NCBI RefSeq assembly: GCF_025465935.1
Contig: NZ_JANLNV010000058.1
Span: 276,563 to 340,562, forward strand
Reading direction: 5' to 3'
DNA from: Pseudomonas sp. 7P_10.2_Bac1
Lineage (GTDB): Bacteria > Pseudomonadota > Gammaproteobacteria > Pseudomonadales > Pseudomonadaceae
Length of the DNA stretch: 64,000 bases
A program made the translations under genes and the position numbers. Shown here one piece after another: positions 36,273-46,195 of the stretch (positions are counted from its first letter, which is position 1; the number at the start of each line of letters is the position of its first letter). The notes under the pieces were generated by a model. It had not been told where the DNA came from, searched no databases, and was given only the letters and a program-made list of their open reading frames with translations.

Positions 36273-37613
36273 TTAATCCTGCAACGCCTTGTATGCGGTT
36301 TCACGGCTGGCCAGCATCGCCATCAACGCTACCGCCGCAGCGGCCAGCAAGTACCAGGCCGGTGCCATTTTGTTGCCGGTGAGCTGGATCAACCAGGTCG
36401 CGATAAACGGCGCCGTCCCGCCAAATACCGCATTGGCCATGTTGAAGCTGAAGGCAAAGCCGCTGAATCGCACCCGCGTCGGGAAAATTTCGGCCAGAAA
36501 ACACGGCAAGGTGCCATCGTTCATCGCCAGAATGGCCCCAAAGGCAATCTGAATCAGCAAAATCACCACCAGCGAGGTGTTACCGAGCATCCCGAACAAA
36601 GGGAATGTCAGCACCAGAAACAACACTGACGCCGCCACCAGCATGGTCTTGCGACCCCAGCGATCAGAGAGTTTACCCATCAGAAAGATCAAACCGATGT
36701 AGGTCGCCAGAGATACCGTAGAAGCGATAAATGAATCGCTCTCGCTCATGCCCATTTCAGTCGACAGATAGGTGGGCATGTAGCTGAGCAGCAGGTAAAA
36801 CGCCACGGCGTTCAAACAAGTCACGCCAATGCCGATGACCACTGCACGGCGGTGCACCGTCAGCAACTCGCGAATCGGGGCATGAGTCGCGCACTCCTTG
36901 GCTTCCAGGCGTTTTTCCATCTCCAGAAACTTGGGCGAATCCTGCAAGCTCATCCGAATGTAACGCCCGACCAGGCCAAAAGGCGCGGCCAGCAGAAACG
37001 GCAGGCGCCAGCCCCACTCGTGAAGGTTCTCAACGCTGAGCAACGCGTGCAGACCGGCGACAAACACCGCCCCGAACAGCAGGCCAGCCGCCGTACTGGC
37101 CGGGACAATGCTGGTGTAGAAACCCCGCTTGCCCTGAGGCGCGTATTCGGCCAGAAACGCCGAAGCCCCCGCGTACTCGCCGGAGGCAGAAAACCCTTGC
37201 ACCAACCGGATCACCAGGAGCAAGGCCGGAGCCCACAGGCCAATCTGCTGGTAACCCGGCAACAGGCCAATACAGAAGGTTGAGACGGTCATGATCAGAA
37301 TCGACCAGGCCAAGGCACTGCGGCGCCCATATTTGTCGCCAAAATGCCCCCAGATCAATCCGCCGACAGGGCGCACGATAAACGACAACGCAAAAACCGC
37401 GAAGGTGGCCAGCAAGCCGGTTGCGGCATCGGTCTGCGGGAAAAACGTCAAGGCAATGACCGTCGCCAGGTACCCATACGCGGCATAGTCAAACCACTCG
37501 ACAAAATTGCCCAGAAAACTGGCAGTGGCTGCGCGGCGCAAGGCTTTGCGTTCACTGGTGAGTTCCTGTTGTTGCTCCGCCGTCAGGGACAGCGCGGACG
37601 TGACTGTGGACAT
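36273..37613 (-). CDS. MHS-family MFS transporter, probable creatine uptake
   Basis: A 446-residue, 12-helix transporter. The start at 37613 (MSTVTSALSLTAEQQ) follows GAGGG; a longer frame is not supported. The N-terminal FLGNFVEWFDYAAYGY and GGLIWGHFGDKYGRR motifs place it in the metabolite:H+ symporter (ProP-like) subfamily. It is downstream of creatinase in the same orientation and convergent to the CahR-like regulator, so creatine is the likely substrate (inference from context). A hairpin lies in the gap between creA and this gene. Confidence 0.85.
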   Translation of the reverse strand: MSTVTSALSLTAEQQQELTSERKALRRAATASFLGNFVEWFDYAAYGYLATVIALTFFPQTDAATGLLATFAVFALSFIVRPVGGLIWGHFGDKYGRRSALAWSILIMTVSTFCIGLLPGYQQIGLWAPALLLVIRLVQGFSASGEYAGASAFLAEYAPQGKRGFYTSIVPASTAAGLLFGAVFVAGLHALLSVENLHEWGWRLPFLLAAPFGLVGRYIRMSLQDSPKFLEMEKRLEAKECATHAPIRELLTVHRRAVVIGIGVTCLNAVAFYLLLSYMPTYLSTEMGMSESDSFIASTVSLATYIGLIFLMGKLSDRWGRKTMLVAASVLFLVLTFPLFGMLGNTSLVVILLIQIAFGAILAMNDGTLPCFLAEIFPTRVRFSGFAFSFNMANAVFGGTAPFIATWLIQLTGNKMAPAWYLLAAAAVALMAMLASRETAYKALQD

Positions 37614-37701
37614 GACAAATACCCTCATTGGTGTTTTTTTGGCAGGGGTCATGGGTCAGAAACGCTGCGCGTCTGGGCGCGCATGCGATATATGCCAAAC
37701 C

Positions 37702-37745
37702 TGTGGGCGCTGGCTCACCTGTATCCCGGCGAGCCAGCGCCCACA
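37702..37745. repeat. REP-like 15-bp hairpin between creA and the transporter gene
   Basis: TGTGGGCGCTGGCTC (37702-37716) pairs perfectly with GAGCCAGCGCCCACA (37731-37745), with a 14-base loop. Both flanking genes run on the minus strand, so this structure may stabilise the creA message or reduce readthrough to the transporter. Confidence 0.7.
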
Positions 37746-37750
37746 GAGAG

Positions 37751-38962
37751 TTACTTCTTGATGATGTTGTGCTGCGGCCCGTACGGGAAATGGGTGATGT
37801 TTTCACTGCCCTGTTGGTTGACGATCAAGATGTCATGCTCGCGATAGCCTCCGGCACCGGGGCGACCTTCGGGGATCATGATCATCGGTTCAATCGACAC
37901 CACCATCCCCGGCTCCAGTACCGTGTCGATGTCTTCGCGCAACTCCAACCCGGCTTCACGCCCGTAGTAATGGCTCAACGTGCCGAAGGAGTGGCCGTAG
38001 CCAAAAGTGCGGTATTGCAGCAAATCGTGTTCCAGGAAGACTTCATTCAACTGCTTGGCGATGTCCGAGCAACGCATGCCCGGTTTGATCAGCTTCAACC
38101 CGGCCTCGTGCACCTTAACGTTCACTTCCCAGAGCCGCAGGTGTGCGTCGGAGCAATGATCGAGGAACAATGTACGCTCCAGCGCGGTGTAGTAACCGGC
38201 GATCATCGGGAAGCAGTTCAGGCTCAAAATGTCGCCCTTGTTGACCTTGCGGGTCGTTACCGGGTTGTGCGCACCATCGGTGTTGATGCCCGACTGAAAC
38301 CAGGTCCAGCTGTCCATCAGTTCGGAATCGGGAAATGTACGGGCAATTTCCCGAACCATGGCTTGCGTGGCATGCAGTGCCACTTCGTACTCCGGCACCT
38401 GATCACCTAGCGCCTCGACCACCGCCGCCCCGCCGATATCGGCAATGCGAGCGCCGTGGCGAATGATCGCGTGTTCTTCAGCGGACTTGATCATGCGCAT
38501 GCGCATGCACGGCGCGGCAATGTCGACAAACTCCGCTTGCGGGTAACAGCTGGCGAGCTTGTCGCGATTGAGCAGGTTCATATGATCGAACTCAATGCCG
38601 ATGCGCCCTGCCTTGGGCAATGCTTGCTGGATGGCAACGAAGTAATTGTCGCGCTGCCAGTCGGTGTACACGATGTTGTCGGTACCCATCGTCCGGCGCC
38701 ATGGTTGGCCGCCATCAATGTTGGCGCTGATGGTCACGACACGGTCCTGGGTAACCACCAACGCGTAGTTGCGGCCAAACGAGCAGTACAGAAAGTCACT
38801 GTAATAGTTGAGGTTGTGGTACGAGGTGAACACCGCGGCATCGATATTGTTCTGCGCCATGTAGGCTCGGAGCGTGGCCTGGCGATGGGCGTATTCCTGA
38901 GCAGAGAACGTTGGCGTGACCTTTTCGCCGTTCTTGATCTGGATGGTTTTAGGCATTTGCAT
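37751..38962 (-). CDS. creA: Creatinase (creatine amidinohydrolase)
   Basis: A 403-residue enzyme of the M24 'pita-bread' fold that hydrolyses creatine to sarcosine and urea. Start at 38962 (MQMPKTIQIKNGEKV), with AAGGG upstream, gives exactly the length of the Pseudomonas enzyme. Residues known in its active site fall on the same numbers: Phe62, Arg64, His232, Glu262, Arg335 and Glu358. As in creatinase, the metal ligands of aminopeptidase P relatives are not conserved. It is transcribed away from pfeR and toward the MHS transporter. Confidence 0.96.
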   Translation of the reverse strand: MQMPKTIQIKNGEKVTPTFSAQEYAHRQATLRAYMAQNNIDAAVFTSYHNLNYYSDFLYCSFGRNYALVVTQDRVVTISANIDGGQPWRRTMGTDNIVYTDWQRDNYFVAIQQALPKAGRIGIEFDHMNLLNRDKLASCYPQAEFVDIAAPCMRMRMIKSAEEHAIIRHGARIADIGGAAVVEALGDQVPEYEVALHATQAMVREIARTFPDSELMDSWTWFQSGINTDGAHNPVTTRKVNKGDILSLNCFPMIAGYYTALERTLFLDHCSDAHLRLWEVNVKVHEAGLKLIKPGMRCSDIAKQLNEVFLEHDLLQYRTFGYGHSFGTLSHYYGREAGLELREDIDTVLEPGMVVSIEPMIMIPEGRPGAGGYREHDILIVNQQGSENITHFPYGPQHNIIKK

Positions 38963-39087
38963 GTCAGGTACCCTTGTCGTTGATCGCACTTGAAAAGCCG
39001 CCAGCGGGGCCGGCCGTGAGGATCATTCGAACAGATGCACGCCCGGTTTTTTTGTGCGAATCCGACCTGCAGTTGATCAGATCCGCT

Positions 39088-39115
39088 GTGCATCCCTCTG
39101 GCCAGAGGGGTGCAC
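39088..39115. promoter_or_regulatory. 28-bp near-perfect palindrome upstream of creA
   Basis: GTGCATCCCTCTGG (39088-39101) is followed at once by CCAGAGGGGTGCAC (39102-39115); one base pair differs. It lies 126 bases before the creA start and 92 before pfeR, in a divergent region where a terminator is not needed, so an operator is more likely. Confidence 0.6.
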
Positions 39116-39176
39116 GCTGACACGCCGCCCCCTCATAGCAATTGCACAGCATCGGTATTAATGGGATATTCGCAAA

Positions 39177-39191
39177 TGTGAAATATTCTCA
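39177..39191. promoter_or_regulatory. Fur box upstream of pfeR
   Basis: TGTGAAATATTCTCA matches the 7-1-7 Fur consensus TGAGAATNATTCTCA at 12 of 14 informative positions, and the flanks CAAA and TTG extend the palindrome. It ends 15 bases before the pfeR start, so Fur binding would block initiation. Confidence 0.65.
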
Positions 39192-39206
39192 TTGATACCC
39201 TTCCCT

Positions 39207-39905
39207 ATGCCTATGTCCACCCGCCTGCTATTGATCGAAGACGATTTCAGACTTCGCCACGACCTGGAACGCCATCTAGTACAACGCGGCTTTGCCGTCA
39301 CCAGTTGCCCGGACGGGACTCAAGGCCTCAACGCGTTGCAACAACAGTCGTTTGATCTTGTGCTGCTGGACATCATGTTGCCGGGCATGGACGGCCTGTC
39401 ACTGCTCGAAGCGTTACGCAGCCATCAAGATGTGCCGGTAATGCTGATGTCCGCATTGGGCAACGAACAGGACCGCATCACAGGCTTCACCCGAGGCGCC
39501 GATGACTACTTGCCCAAGCCCTTCAGCCTGGCGGAACTCGACGCCCGCACCGACGCCCTGTTACGGCGCATGGCCATGCTCAAGCCCGCCTCCATAGCGC
39601 AGCGTCACAGCTCGCTGATCTTTGATGAAACCGCACAAGATGTACTGCACAACGGCCAGTCTGCCGGGTTTACCGGCTCGGAGTTTCGGCTGCTGATCAC
39701 TTTGCATGCACACGGTGGCGAACCCTTGAGCAAGGCGTTTTTGTATCAGCAGGTCTTGCACCGCATCTACACGCGACTGGACCGCGGCCTGGACGTGCAT
39801 GTGTGCAACGTGCGGCGCAAGTTGGCGGCGATTGGCGCGCAACATATCCAGATCCAGTCGGTGCGCGGCCAAGGCTATATCCTGGTCGATACGGACAGAC
39901 ACTGA
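39207..39905 (+). CDS. pfeR: Two-component response regulator PfeR
   Basis: A 232-residue OmpR-type regulator. ATG 39207 (MPMSTRLLLIEDD) is chosen, with ATG 39213 as an equal alternative; neither has a strong Shine-Dalgarno sequence, and a TTG further upstream overlaps the Fur box. The receiver domain has the acidic pocket (IEDD), phospho-acceptor LLDIMLPG and K in PKPF; the winged-helix domain follows (GSEFRLLITLHAHGG, QSVRGQGYILV). Directly followed by its kinase (ATGA overlap) and the receptor gene, it matches PfeR, activator of the ferric-enterobactin receptor. Confidence 0.92.
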   Translation: MPMSTRLLLIEDDFRLRHDLERHLVQRGFAVTSCPDGTQGLNALQQQSFDLVLLDIMLPGMDGLSLLEALRSHQDVPVMLMSALGNEQDRITGFTRGADDYLPKPFSLAELDARTDALLRRMAMLKPASIAQRHSSLIFDETAQDVLHNGQSAGFTGSEFRLLITLHAHGGEPLSKAFLYQQVLHRIYTRLDRGLDVHVCNVRRKLAAIGAQHIQIQSVRGQGYILVDTDRH

Positions 39906-41254
39906 TGCGCCGTCACCCGTTGCTGTGGAAGTTGGCGCTGCTGCAGATCAGCTTCTGTTTGCTGTTGACCTGGATTATCTGGATCTGGGGCCTGTCGGCG
40001 GAGCGCCAGACTTATTTCCTGACGCCCCAGGAGCGCGACTACCTGGCCGACTATGCCCAGCAAGCCGAGCGCATTTGGGAGGATCAAGGCACCGACGCTC
40101 TGGAACTTTTTACCCACCAACTGGCCACCAAGGAAGACACGTGGGTCACCGTGCTGGGGCCACATCTGGAAAGCTTGAGCAACACACCGCTGACACCCGA
40201 GATCTACCGCCAGTTGACCTTTATGCGCCAGCTCAACTGGCCCATGAGCCGGCGCCTGCAAGACGAACTGCCCTTTGTTAGCATTCCGTTTCCCAACCAT
40301 CCGGAACACGGTCAGTTGGTCATCCAGCTGCCCGAACGCCTGTTGCCCAGCGGCCTCACCCCCTGGACCCACGTACTCAGCCATGGCGTGATGCCGACCT
40401 TGCTGGCTGCATTGCTCGGTTTGCTGCTGTATCGGCATCTGGTGCTGCCACTTAATCGCTTGCGCGATCGAGCCGACGCCTTGCGTGCCGATGATCTGGA
40501 CAGCGAAATACCGCTGCCGTTGATCAAGCGGCGCGATGAACTGGGTGAACTGGCCAACGCCTTTGAACACATGGCCAGCCGCCTGCGACAAAGCCTGAAT
40601 CAGCAGCGTCTGTTGCTGCGCACCTTGTCGCATGAATTGCGCACGCCACTGGCGCGTCTGCGCATCGCCCACGACAGCCACTTGCCGGTCGAACAATTAC
40701 GCCAACGCCTGGACCGCGAAATCGACGACATGCAGCATCTGCTCGAAGACACCCTCAACCTCGCCTGGATGGACACCGAGCGCCCACAACTGAATCGTGA
40801 GCCGGTACTGGTGCGATCGGTGTGGGAAGCCCTGTGCGAAGACGCCTGCTTTGAAAGTGGCTGGACGCCCGAGCGACTGCCCTGCTTGCTGGGCACCGAT
40901 TGCTATGTGCACGTGCACCTCGACAGCCTGGCTCACGCGCTGGAAAACCTCTTGCGCAATGCCATCCGCTATTCACCGCCGCAGGGCAAGGTCACCTTGA
41001 GCGGTTGGCGCGAGGGCGATGCCTGGCATCTGTGCCTGCAGGACGAAGGGCCCGGCGTCGCCCCCCAAGACTTGCCCAGGCTGTTCGAGCCTTACCAGCG
41101 CCTGACAGGCTCGATTGGCGAGGGTTTTGGCTTGGGCCTGGCGATTGCGCAACGGGGCATCGAACTGCAAAACGGCCGCTTATGGGCCACCAACGGCGAC
41201 AGTGGCTTGTGCATGCACCTGCTGCTACCCGCCGGGAAGTGTTTAGAAAGTTAA
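39905..41254 (+). CDS. pfeS: Two-component sensor kinase PfeS
   Basis: A 449-residue histidine kinase starting at ATG 39905, one base shared with the pfeR stop. Two membrane helices (about residues 8-29 and 160-180) enclose a periplasmic domain of about 130 residues. HAMP (RLRDRADALRADDLDSEIPL) is followed by the H-box LSHELRTPLARL, N-box ENLLRNAIRYSPP, and ATP-lid glycines DEGPGV and GFGLGLAI. In P. aeruginosa PfeS senses ferric enterobactin in the periplasm. Gene order pfeR-pfeS-pfeA-pfeE is conserved here. Confidence 0.92.
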   Translation: MRRHPLLWKLALLQISFCLLLTWIIWIWGLSAERQTYFLTPQERDYLADYAQQAERIWEDQGTDALELFTHQLATKEDTWVTVLGPHLESLSNTPLTPEIYRQLTFMRQLNWPMSRRLQDELPFVSIPFPNHPEHGQLVIQLPERLLPSGLTPWTHVLSHGVMPTLLAALLGLLLYRHLVLPLNRLRDRADALRADDLDSEIPLPLIKRRDELGELANAFEHMASRLRQSLNQQRLLLRTLSHELRTPLARLRIAHDSHLPVEQLRQRLDREIDDMQHLLEDTLNLAWMDTERPQLNREPVLVRSVWEALCEDACFESGWTPERLPCLLGTDCYVHVHLDSLAHALENLLRNAIRYSPPQGKVTLSGWREGDAWHLCLQDEGPGVAPQDLPRLFEPYQRLTGSIGEGFGLGLAIAQRGIELQNGRLWATNGDSGLCMHLLLPAGKCLES

Positions 41255-41266
41255 TGAGCTTTACTC

Positions 41267-41288
41267 TCAATTAGCAGTCATTATCATT
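41267..41288. promoter_or_regulatory. Possible Fur box upstream of pfeA
   Basis: The right half of the 7-1-7 Fur motif is exact (ATTATCA at 41280-41286, then TT), but the left half (TAGCAGT) agrees at only three of seven positions. It lies about 40 bases before the pfeA start. A PfeR site in the same stretch is also possible. Confidence 0.4.
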
Positions 41289-41327
41289 CGTGATCTTCTT
41301 GTATCTGGTTGTCTCGGAGATCACCCG

Positions 41328-43568
41328 ATGTCGTTACATGCGCTGCGCCCTTTCGCCCCCTTTGTTTTGTCCAGCTGCTGGTTGCTGACCAGTTCCGTTC
41401 ATGCTGCGACCCAGGACACACCGCCCGCGGCCCTGGAACTGGAAAACACCAACGTCGTGGCCACGGCTCTGGAAGAAACCAAGCAGATGCCGGGGGTGTC
41501 GATCATCACCGCAGAAGACATCAAAAAACGCCCGCCGGCCAATGACCTGTCGCAGATCATTCGCACCATGCCAGGGGTCAACCTGACGGGTAACTCCACC
41601 AGCGGCCAGCGTGGCAACAATCGCCAGATCGACATTCGCGGCATGGGCCCGGAAAACACCCTGATTCTGGTCGATGGCAAGCCGGTCAACAGCCGCAACT
41701 CGGTACGGTACGGCTGGCGCGGGGAGCGTGATAGCCGTGGCGACACCAACTGGGTACCGGCCGATCAGGTCGAGCGTATCGAAGTGCTGCGTGGTCCAGC
41801 CGCTGCGCTGTACGGCAACGGTGCCGCTGGTGGCGTGGTCAACATCATCACCAAGCAGGCAGGGGCTCAAACCCACGGTGAGGCCACGGTCTACAGCAAC
41901 TTCCCGACCCACAAAGACGAAGGCGCGAGCAAGCGCATGAGTTTCGGCCTCAACGGCCCGCTGACCGACACCCTGAGCTATCGGGTCTACGGCAACATCG
42001 CCAAGACTGACCCGGATGACTGGGACATCAACCAGGGCCATGAATCATTGCGTACCGGCAACCAGGTCGGGACCCTGCCCGCTGGCCGCGAAGGCGTGCG
42101 CAACAAGGACATTAACGGCCTGCTGAGCTGGCACCTGACCCCGGAACAGACCCTGGAATTCGAGGCTGGGTACAGCCGTCAGGGCAATATCTATACCGGC
42201 GACACGCAAAACACCAACAGCAACGCCTACGTCAAAAATCTGATGGGCCACGAAACCAACCGCACCTACCGAGAAACCTATGCGCTGACCCATCGCGGCG
42301 AATGGGACATCGGCAGCAGCATGGCTTACCTGCAATACGAAAAGACCCGCAACACGCGGATCAATGAAGGCTTGGCCGGGGGCACCGAAGGCATCTTCAG
42401 CAACAGCGGTTTTTACACCGCCGTGCTCAAGGACCTGACCGCCCATGGCGAACTCAACCTGCCGCTGCATGCTGGTTTCGACCAGACCCTGACCGTGGGC
42501 ACGGAGTGGACCCAGCAAAAACTCGACGACCCTAGCGCCAACACCCAGGCCACCAGCGAAGGCGGCGCCATCTCCGGCTTGAGCAGCACCAACCGCAGTA
42601 CCAGCTCTTCGGCGCAGATTTTCTCGCTGTTCGCCGCCGATAATATCGAGCTGCTGCCCGGCACCATGCTCACCCCGGGTTTGCGCCTGGACCACCACAG
42701 TATCGTGGGCAACAACTGGAGCCCGTCGCTCAATCTGTCGCACGCCTTGACCGACAGCGTGACGCTTAAAGCCGGTATCGCCCGTGCCTACAAAGCGCCC
42801 AATCTGTACCAGCTCAATCCAAACTACCTGCTGTATAGCCGCGGGCAGGGCTGCTACGGGCAAACCACCAGTTGCTACCTGCAAGGCAACGCCAACCTCA
42901 AGGCAGAAACCAGCGTCAACAAAGAACTGGGCATTGAGTACAACAAGGACGGCGTTGTCGCGGGGTTGACGTACTTTCGCAATGACTACAAAAACAAGAT
43001 CGAATCCGGCCTGTCGCCAATCGGTCAGGCCGTAGGCGGCGCCGGTGACTACGCCAACGCGGGCATTTATCAGTGGGAAAACGTGCCCAAGGCCCTGGTT
43101 GAAGGCCTTGAAGGGACGCTGACTTTGCCACTGAGACCGCAAGTGACGTGGACCAACAACTTCACCTACATGCTGCAATCGAAAAACAAGCAAACCGGTG
43201 ACTACCTGTCCGTCACGCCGCGCTACACCCTGAACTCGATGCTGGACTGGCAGGCCACCCAAGACCTGTCGCTGCAAGCGAGCGTGGCCTGGTACGGCAA
43301 GCAGACGCCGAAAAAATTCGACTACCACGGCGAGCGCGTCACCGGTACGTCCAACAACCAGCTCGCCCCTTATGCCATCGCCGGCATCAGCGGTACCTAC
43401 GCCATTACCAGCCACCTGAGCGTGACCGCCGGTATCGAGAACCTGTTTGACAAACGCCTGTTCCGCGAAGGCAACGCCCAGGGCGTGGCCAACATCGCAG
43501 GAGCCGGTGCCGCGACGTACAACGAGCCTGGCCGCACGCTGTTTACCAGCCTGACAGCGTCGTTCTAA
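41328..43568 (+). CDS. pfeA: TonB-dependent ferric enterobactin receptor PfeA
   Basis: A 746-residue outer-membrane receptor, the same length as P. aeruginosa PfeA. A signal peptide ends at about residue 26 (SSVHA), followed by a TonB-box-like ENTNVVATA, the plug domain (PGVSIITAEDIKKRPPANDLSQIIRTMPGVNLTG; GMGPENTLILVDGKPVNSRNS; VLRGPAAALYGNGAAGGVVNIITK) and a 22-strand barrel ending in a C-terminal phenylalanine (LTASF). It imports ferric enterobactin with energy from TonB. It lies downstream of pfeRS, with its own promoter region. Confidence 0.95.
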   Translation: MSLHALRPFAPFVLSSCWLLTSSVHAATQDTPPAALELENTNVVATALEETKQMPGVSIITAEDIKKRPPANDLSQIIRTMPGVNLTGNSTSGQRGNNRQIDIRGMGPENTLILVDGKPVNSRNSVRYGWRGERDSRGDTNWVPADQVERIEVLRGPAAALYGNGAAGGVVNIITKQAGAQTHGEATVYSNFPTHKDEGASKRMSFGLNGPLTDTLSYRVYGNIAKTDPDDWDINQGHESLRTGNQVGTLPAGREGVRNKDINGLLSWHLTPEQTLEFEAGYSRQGNIYTGDTQNTNSNAYVKNLMGHETNRTYRETYALTHRGEWDIGSSMAYLQYEKTRNTRINEGLAGGTEGIFSNSGFYTAVLKDLTAHGELNLPLHAGFDQTLTVGTEWTQQKLDDPSANTQATSEGGAISGLSSTNRSTSSSAQIFSLFAADNIELLPGTMLTPGLRLDHHSIVGNNWSPSLNLSHALTDSVTLKAGIARAYKAPNLYQLNPNYLLYSRGQGCYGQTTSCYLQGNANLKAETSVNKELGIEYNKDGVVAGLTYFRNDYKNKIESGLSPIGQAVGGAGDYANAGIYQWENVPKALVEGLEGTLTLPLRPQVTWTNNFTYMLQSKNKQTGDYLSVTPRYTLNSMLDWQATQDLSLQASVAWYGKQTPKKFDYHGERVTGTSNNQLAPYAIAGISGTYAITSHLSVTAGIENLFDKRLFREGNAQGVANIAGAGAATYNEPGRTLFTSLTASF

Positions 43569-43575
43569 GCCATAA

Positions 43576-44469
<894 letters not shown>

Positions 44470-44520
44470 TTGTTTCGCAAAGCTCGGCAACTGCTACGGG
44501 GTTTTGTGCTCGCAACAATA

Positions 44521-44559
44521 CCTGCAGGAGCCGAGCTTACCTCACGGTTTTTTGATCTT
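44521..44559. repeat. Diverged REP half-element
   Basis: CCTGCAGGAGCCGAGCTTAC continues into CTCACGGTTTTTTGATCTT; it is a degenerate copy of the REP arm at 44657 in the same orientation. Confidence 0.6.
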
Positions 44560-44656
44560 GCACTAGCCCTCTCCCGAGGGAGAAGGAACCGAATGGGGGG
44601 GATGTTAAAAATACCCGGCGGCCTGCTTACTGCGCGGCATGACAATTCCAGATCTC

Positions 44657-44693
44657 CTGTAGGAGCGAGCTTGCCTCGCGATCTTTTGATCTT
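44657..44693. repeat. REP half-element
   Basis: CTGTAGGAGCGAGCTTGCCT followed by CGCGATCTTTTGATCTT is an exact match over most of its length to the left arm of the paired element at 33786; its complementary arm is missing. Confidence 0.7.
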
Positions 44694-44895
44694 GCCCCTC
44701 ACCAAGGCAGTCGATTCAACGACTCCAACCATATCCCGTTTGCTACGCGTCAACACGGCCTCTAAAACGGAAACGATCTGACCCGCCTCATGCGCGGCCA
44801 CATTCCACCATGGAATCCACTCTATAAAAAACATGAATTTTATTTATAGGATTACTTTCTTTATCTTCAGATAAATTCAAATGTAGAGCAGCGTC

Positions 44896-46146
44896 ATGAC
44901 TACCAAGCAACCACCTGACCTTGAGCAAGCCCCACACACGGAAGTCAACTGGCAGCGCAATCTTGCCGTCAGTGTGTTCGGCGCGTTCACGACGATTATT
45001 GCCATGACCTTGTTGTTGCCCTTCTTGCCCCTCTATGTGGAGCAGCTTGGAGTAACCGATTCGGCGGCCATTGTGCAGTGGTCAGGCGTCGCCTTTGGCG
45101 CGACCTTTCTGTCTGCGGCGCTCACAGCTCCCTTGTGGGGCCGATTAGGTGATCGCTACGGGCGCAAGTTGATGCTGATTCGTGCAAGCCTGGGCATGGC
45201 AATTGCCATGTCGTTGATTGGCCTTGCAGAAAACATTTACCAACTGGTGGGCTTGCGTCTGTTGGCCGGACTTCTGGGCGGCTATGCGTCAGGCGCCACC
45301 ATTCTGGTCGCCACGCAAACGCCCAAGGCACGTTCGGGCTGGGCGCTGGGCATACTGGCGTCCGGGATCATGGCCGGTAACCTCGCCGGGCCCTTGATTG
45401 GCGGTCTGCTCCCGCCTTTGGTTGGTATCCGCAATACCTTCTTTCTGGCAGGCGGTCTGATCTTTGTCGCGTTCCTCGCCACGCTGTTTTTGATGAAAGA
45501 AGTACCCCGTCCGAAACCGCCAACCGGTGCGGCCAAACCGGCATCGGGCAACGCGTGGAGCTTGATCCCCGACAAACGCCCGGTCGTGACCATGTTTGTC
45601 GTGGCCGGCCTGATGATGTTCGCCATCATGTCCATTGAGCCCATCATCACCGTTTACTTGATCCAGTTGCACACCCAGGACGTCACCCTGATGGCCGGCG
45701 TGATCATGTCGGCCACCGCGCTGGCGAGCATCCTGTCAGCGTCGCGGGTGGGTAAACTGGCCGATCGCATTGGCCACTGGAAAGTCGTTACGGGGTGCAT
45801 GAGCATCGCCGCCCTGCTGCTTATCCCGCAGGCCTTCGTCACCAATGAGTGGCAACTGGTGGTATTGCGCTTTTTGATGGGCCTCGCCCTGGGTGGATTG
45901 ATGCCTGGCATCGCGGCGGTCATTCGTCATTCAGTGCCGAACACGGTGGCCGGGCACATGTTGGGCTACTCGACGTCCTGCCAATACATCGGCCAGGTCC
46001 TTGGGCCTTTGGCCGGTGGCTTTATCGGCGGGCATTTCGGCATGCCGGCGGTGTTTGTCATTACCTGCGTACTGATGGCCGGTTGTGCCGCTGTCATGTG
46101 GATCATGCGGCCTCAAGCACTGACGCCAGGGTCCAGCGCGGCATAA
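44896..46146 (+). CDS. MFS multidrug-type transporter
   Basis: A 416-residue transporter with 12 predicted helices. Motif A (GRLGDRYGRKLMLI) after helix 2 and the N-terminal TIIAMTLLLPFLPLYVEQLG resemble MdtG-like drug:H+ antiporters (DHA1). A charged linker of about 25 residues (EVPRPKPPTG) joins the two halves. The substrate cannot be told from the sequence. It is followed by a strong bidirectional terminator and converges on the SotB-like gene. Confidence 0.85.
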   Translation: MTTKQPPDLEQAPHTEVNWQRNLAVSVFGAFTTIIAMTLLLPFLPLYVEQLGVTDSAAIVQWSGVAFGATFLSAALTAPLWGRLGDRYGRKLMLIRASLGMAIAMSLIGLAENIYQLVGLRLLAGLLGGYASGATILVATQTPKARSGWALGILASGIMAGNLAGPLIGGLLPPLVGIRNTFFLAGGLIFVAFLATLFLMKEVPRPKPPTGAAKPASGNAWSLIPDKRPVVTMFVVAGLMMFAIMSIEPIITVYLIQLHTQDVTLMAGVIMSATALASILSASRVGKLADRIGHWKVVTGCMSIAALLLIPQAFVTNEWQLVVLRFLMGLALGGLMPGIAAVIRHSVPNTVAGHMLGYSTSCQYIGQVLGPLAGGFIGGHFGMPAVFVITCVLMAGCAAVMWIMRPQALTPGSSAA

Positions 46147-46182
46147 AAAAGGCGTCTGGCACACGCCAGACGCCTGTTTCTT
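46145..46182. terminator. Bidirectional intrinsic terminator
   Basis: AGGCGTCTGGC (46150-46160) pairs perfectly with GCCAGACGCCT (46165-46175) around ACAC. A run of A's precedes it and GTTTCTT follows, so both convergent MFS genes can terminate here. Confidence 0.88.
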
Positions 46183-46195
46183 ATCACCAGGCGAT

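Larger units (their letters stand above)
44470..44895. other. Intergenic region with two REP half-elements
   Basis: No credible gene in 426 bases between pfeE and an MFS gene. It contains two REP copies, a short GC-rich CCTCTCCCGAGGGAGAAGG hairpin near 44570, and an AT-rich stretch at 44825-44885 that is probably the promoter of the next gene. Open frames here cross the REP copies and are not believed. Confidence 0.65.
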
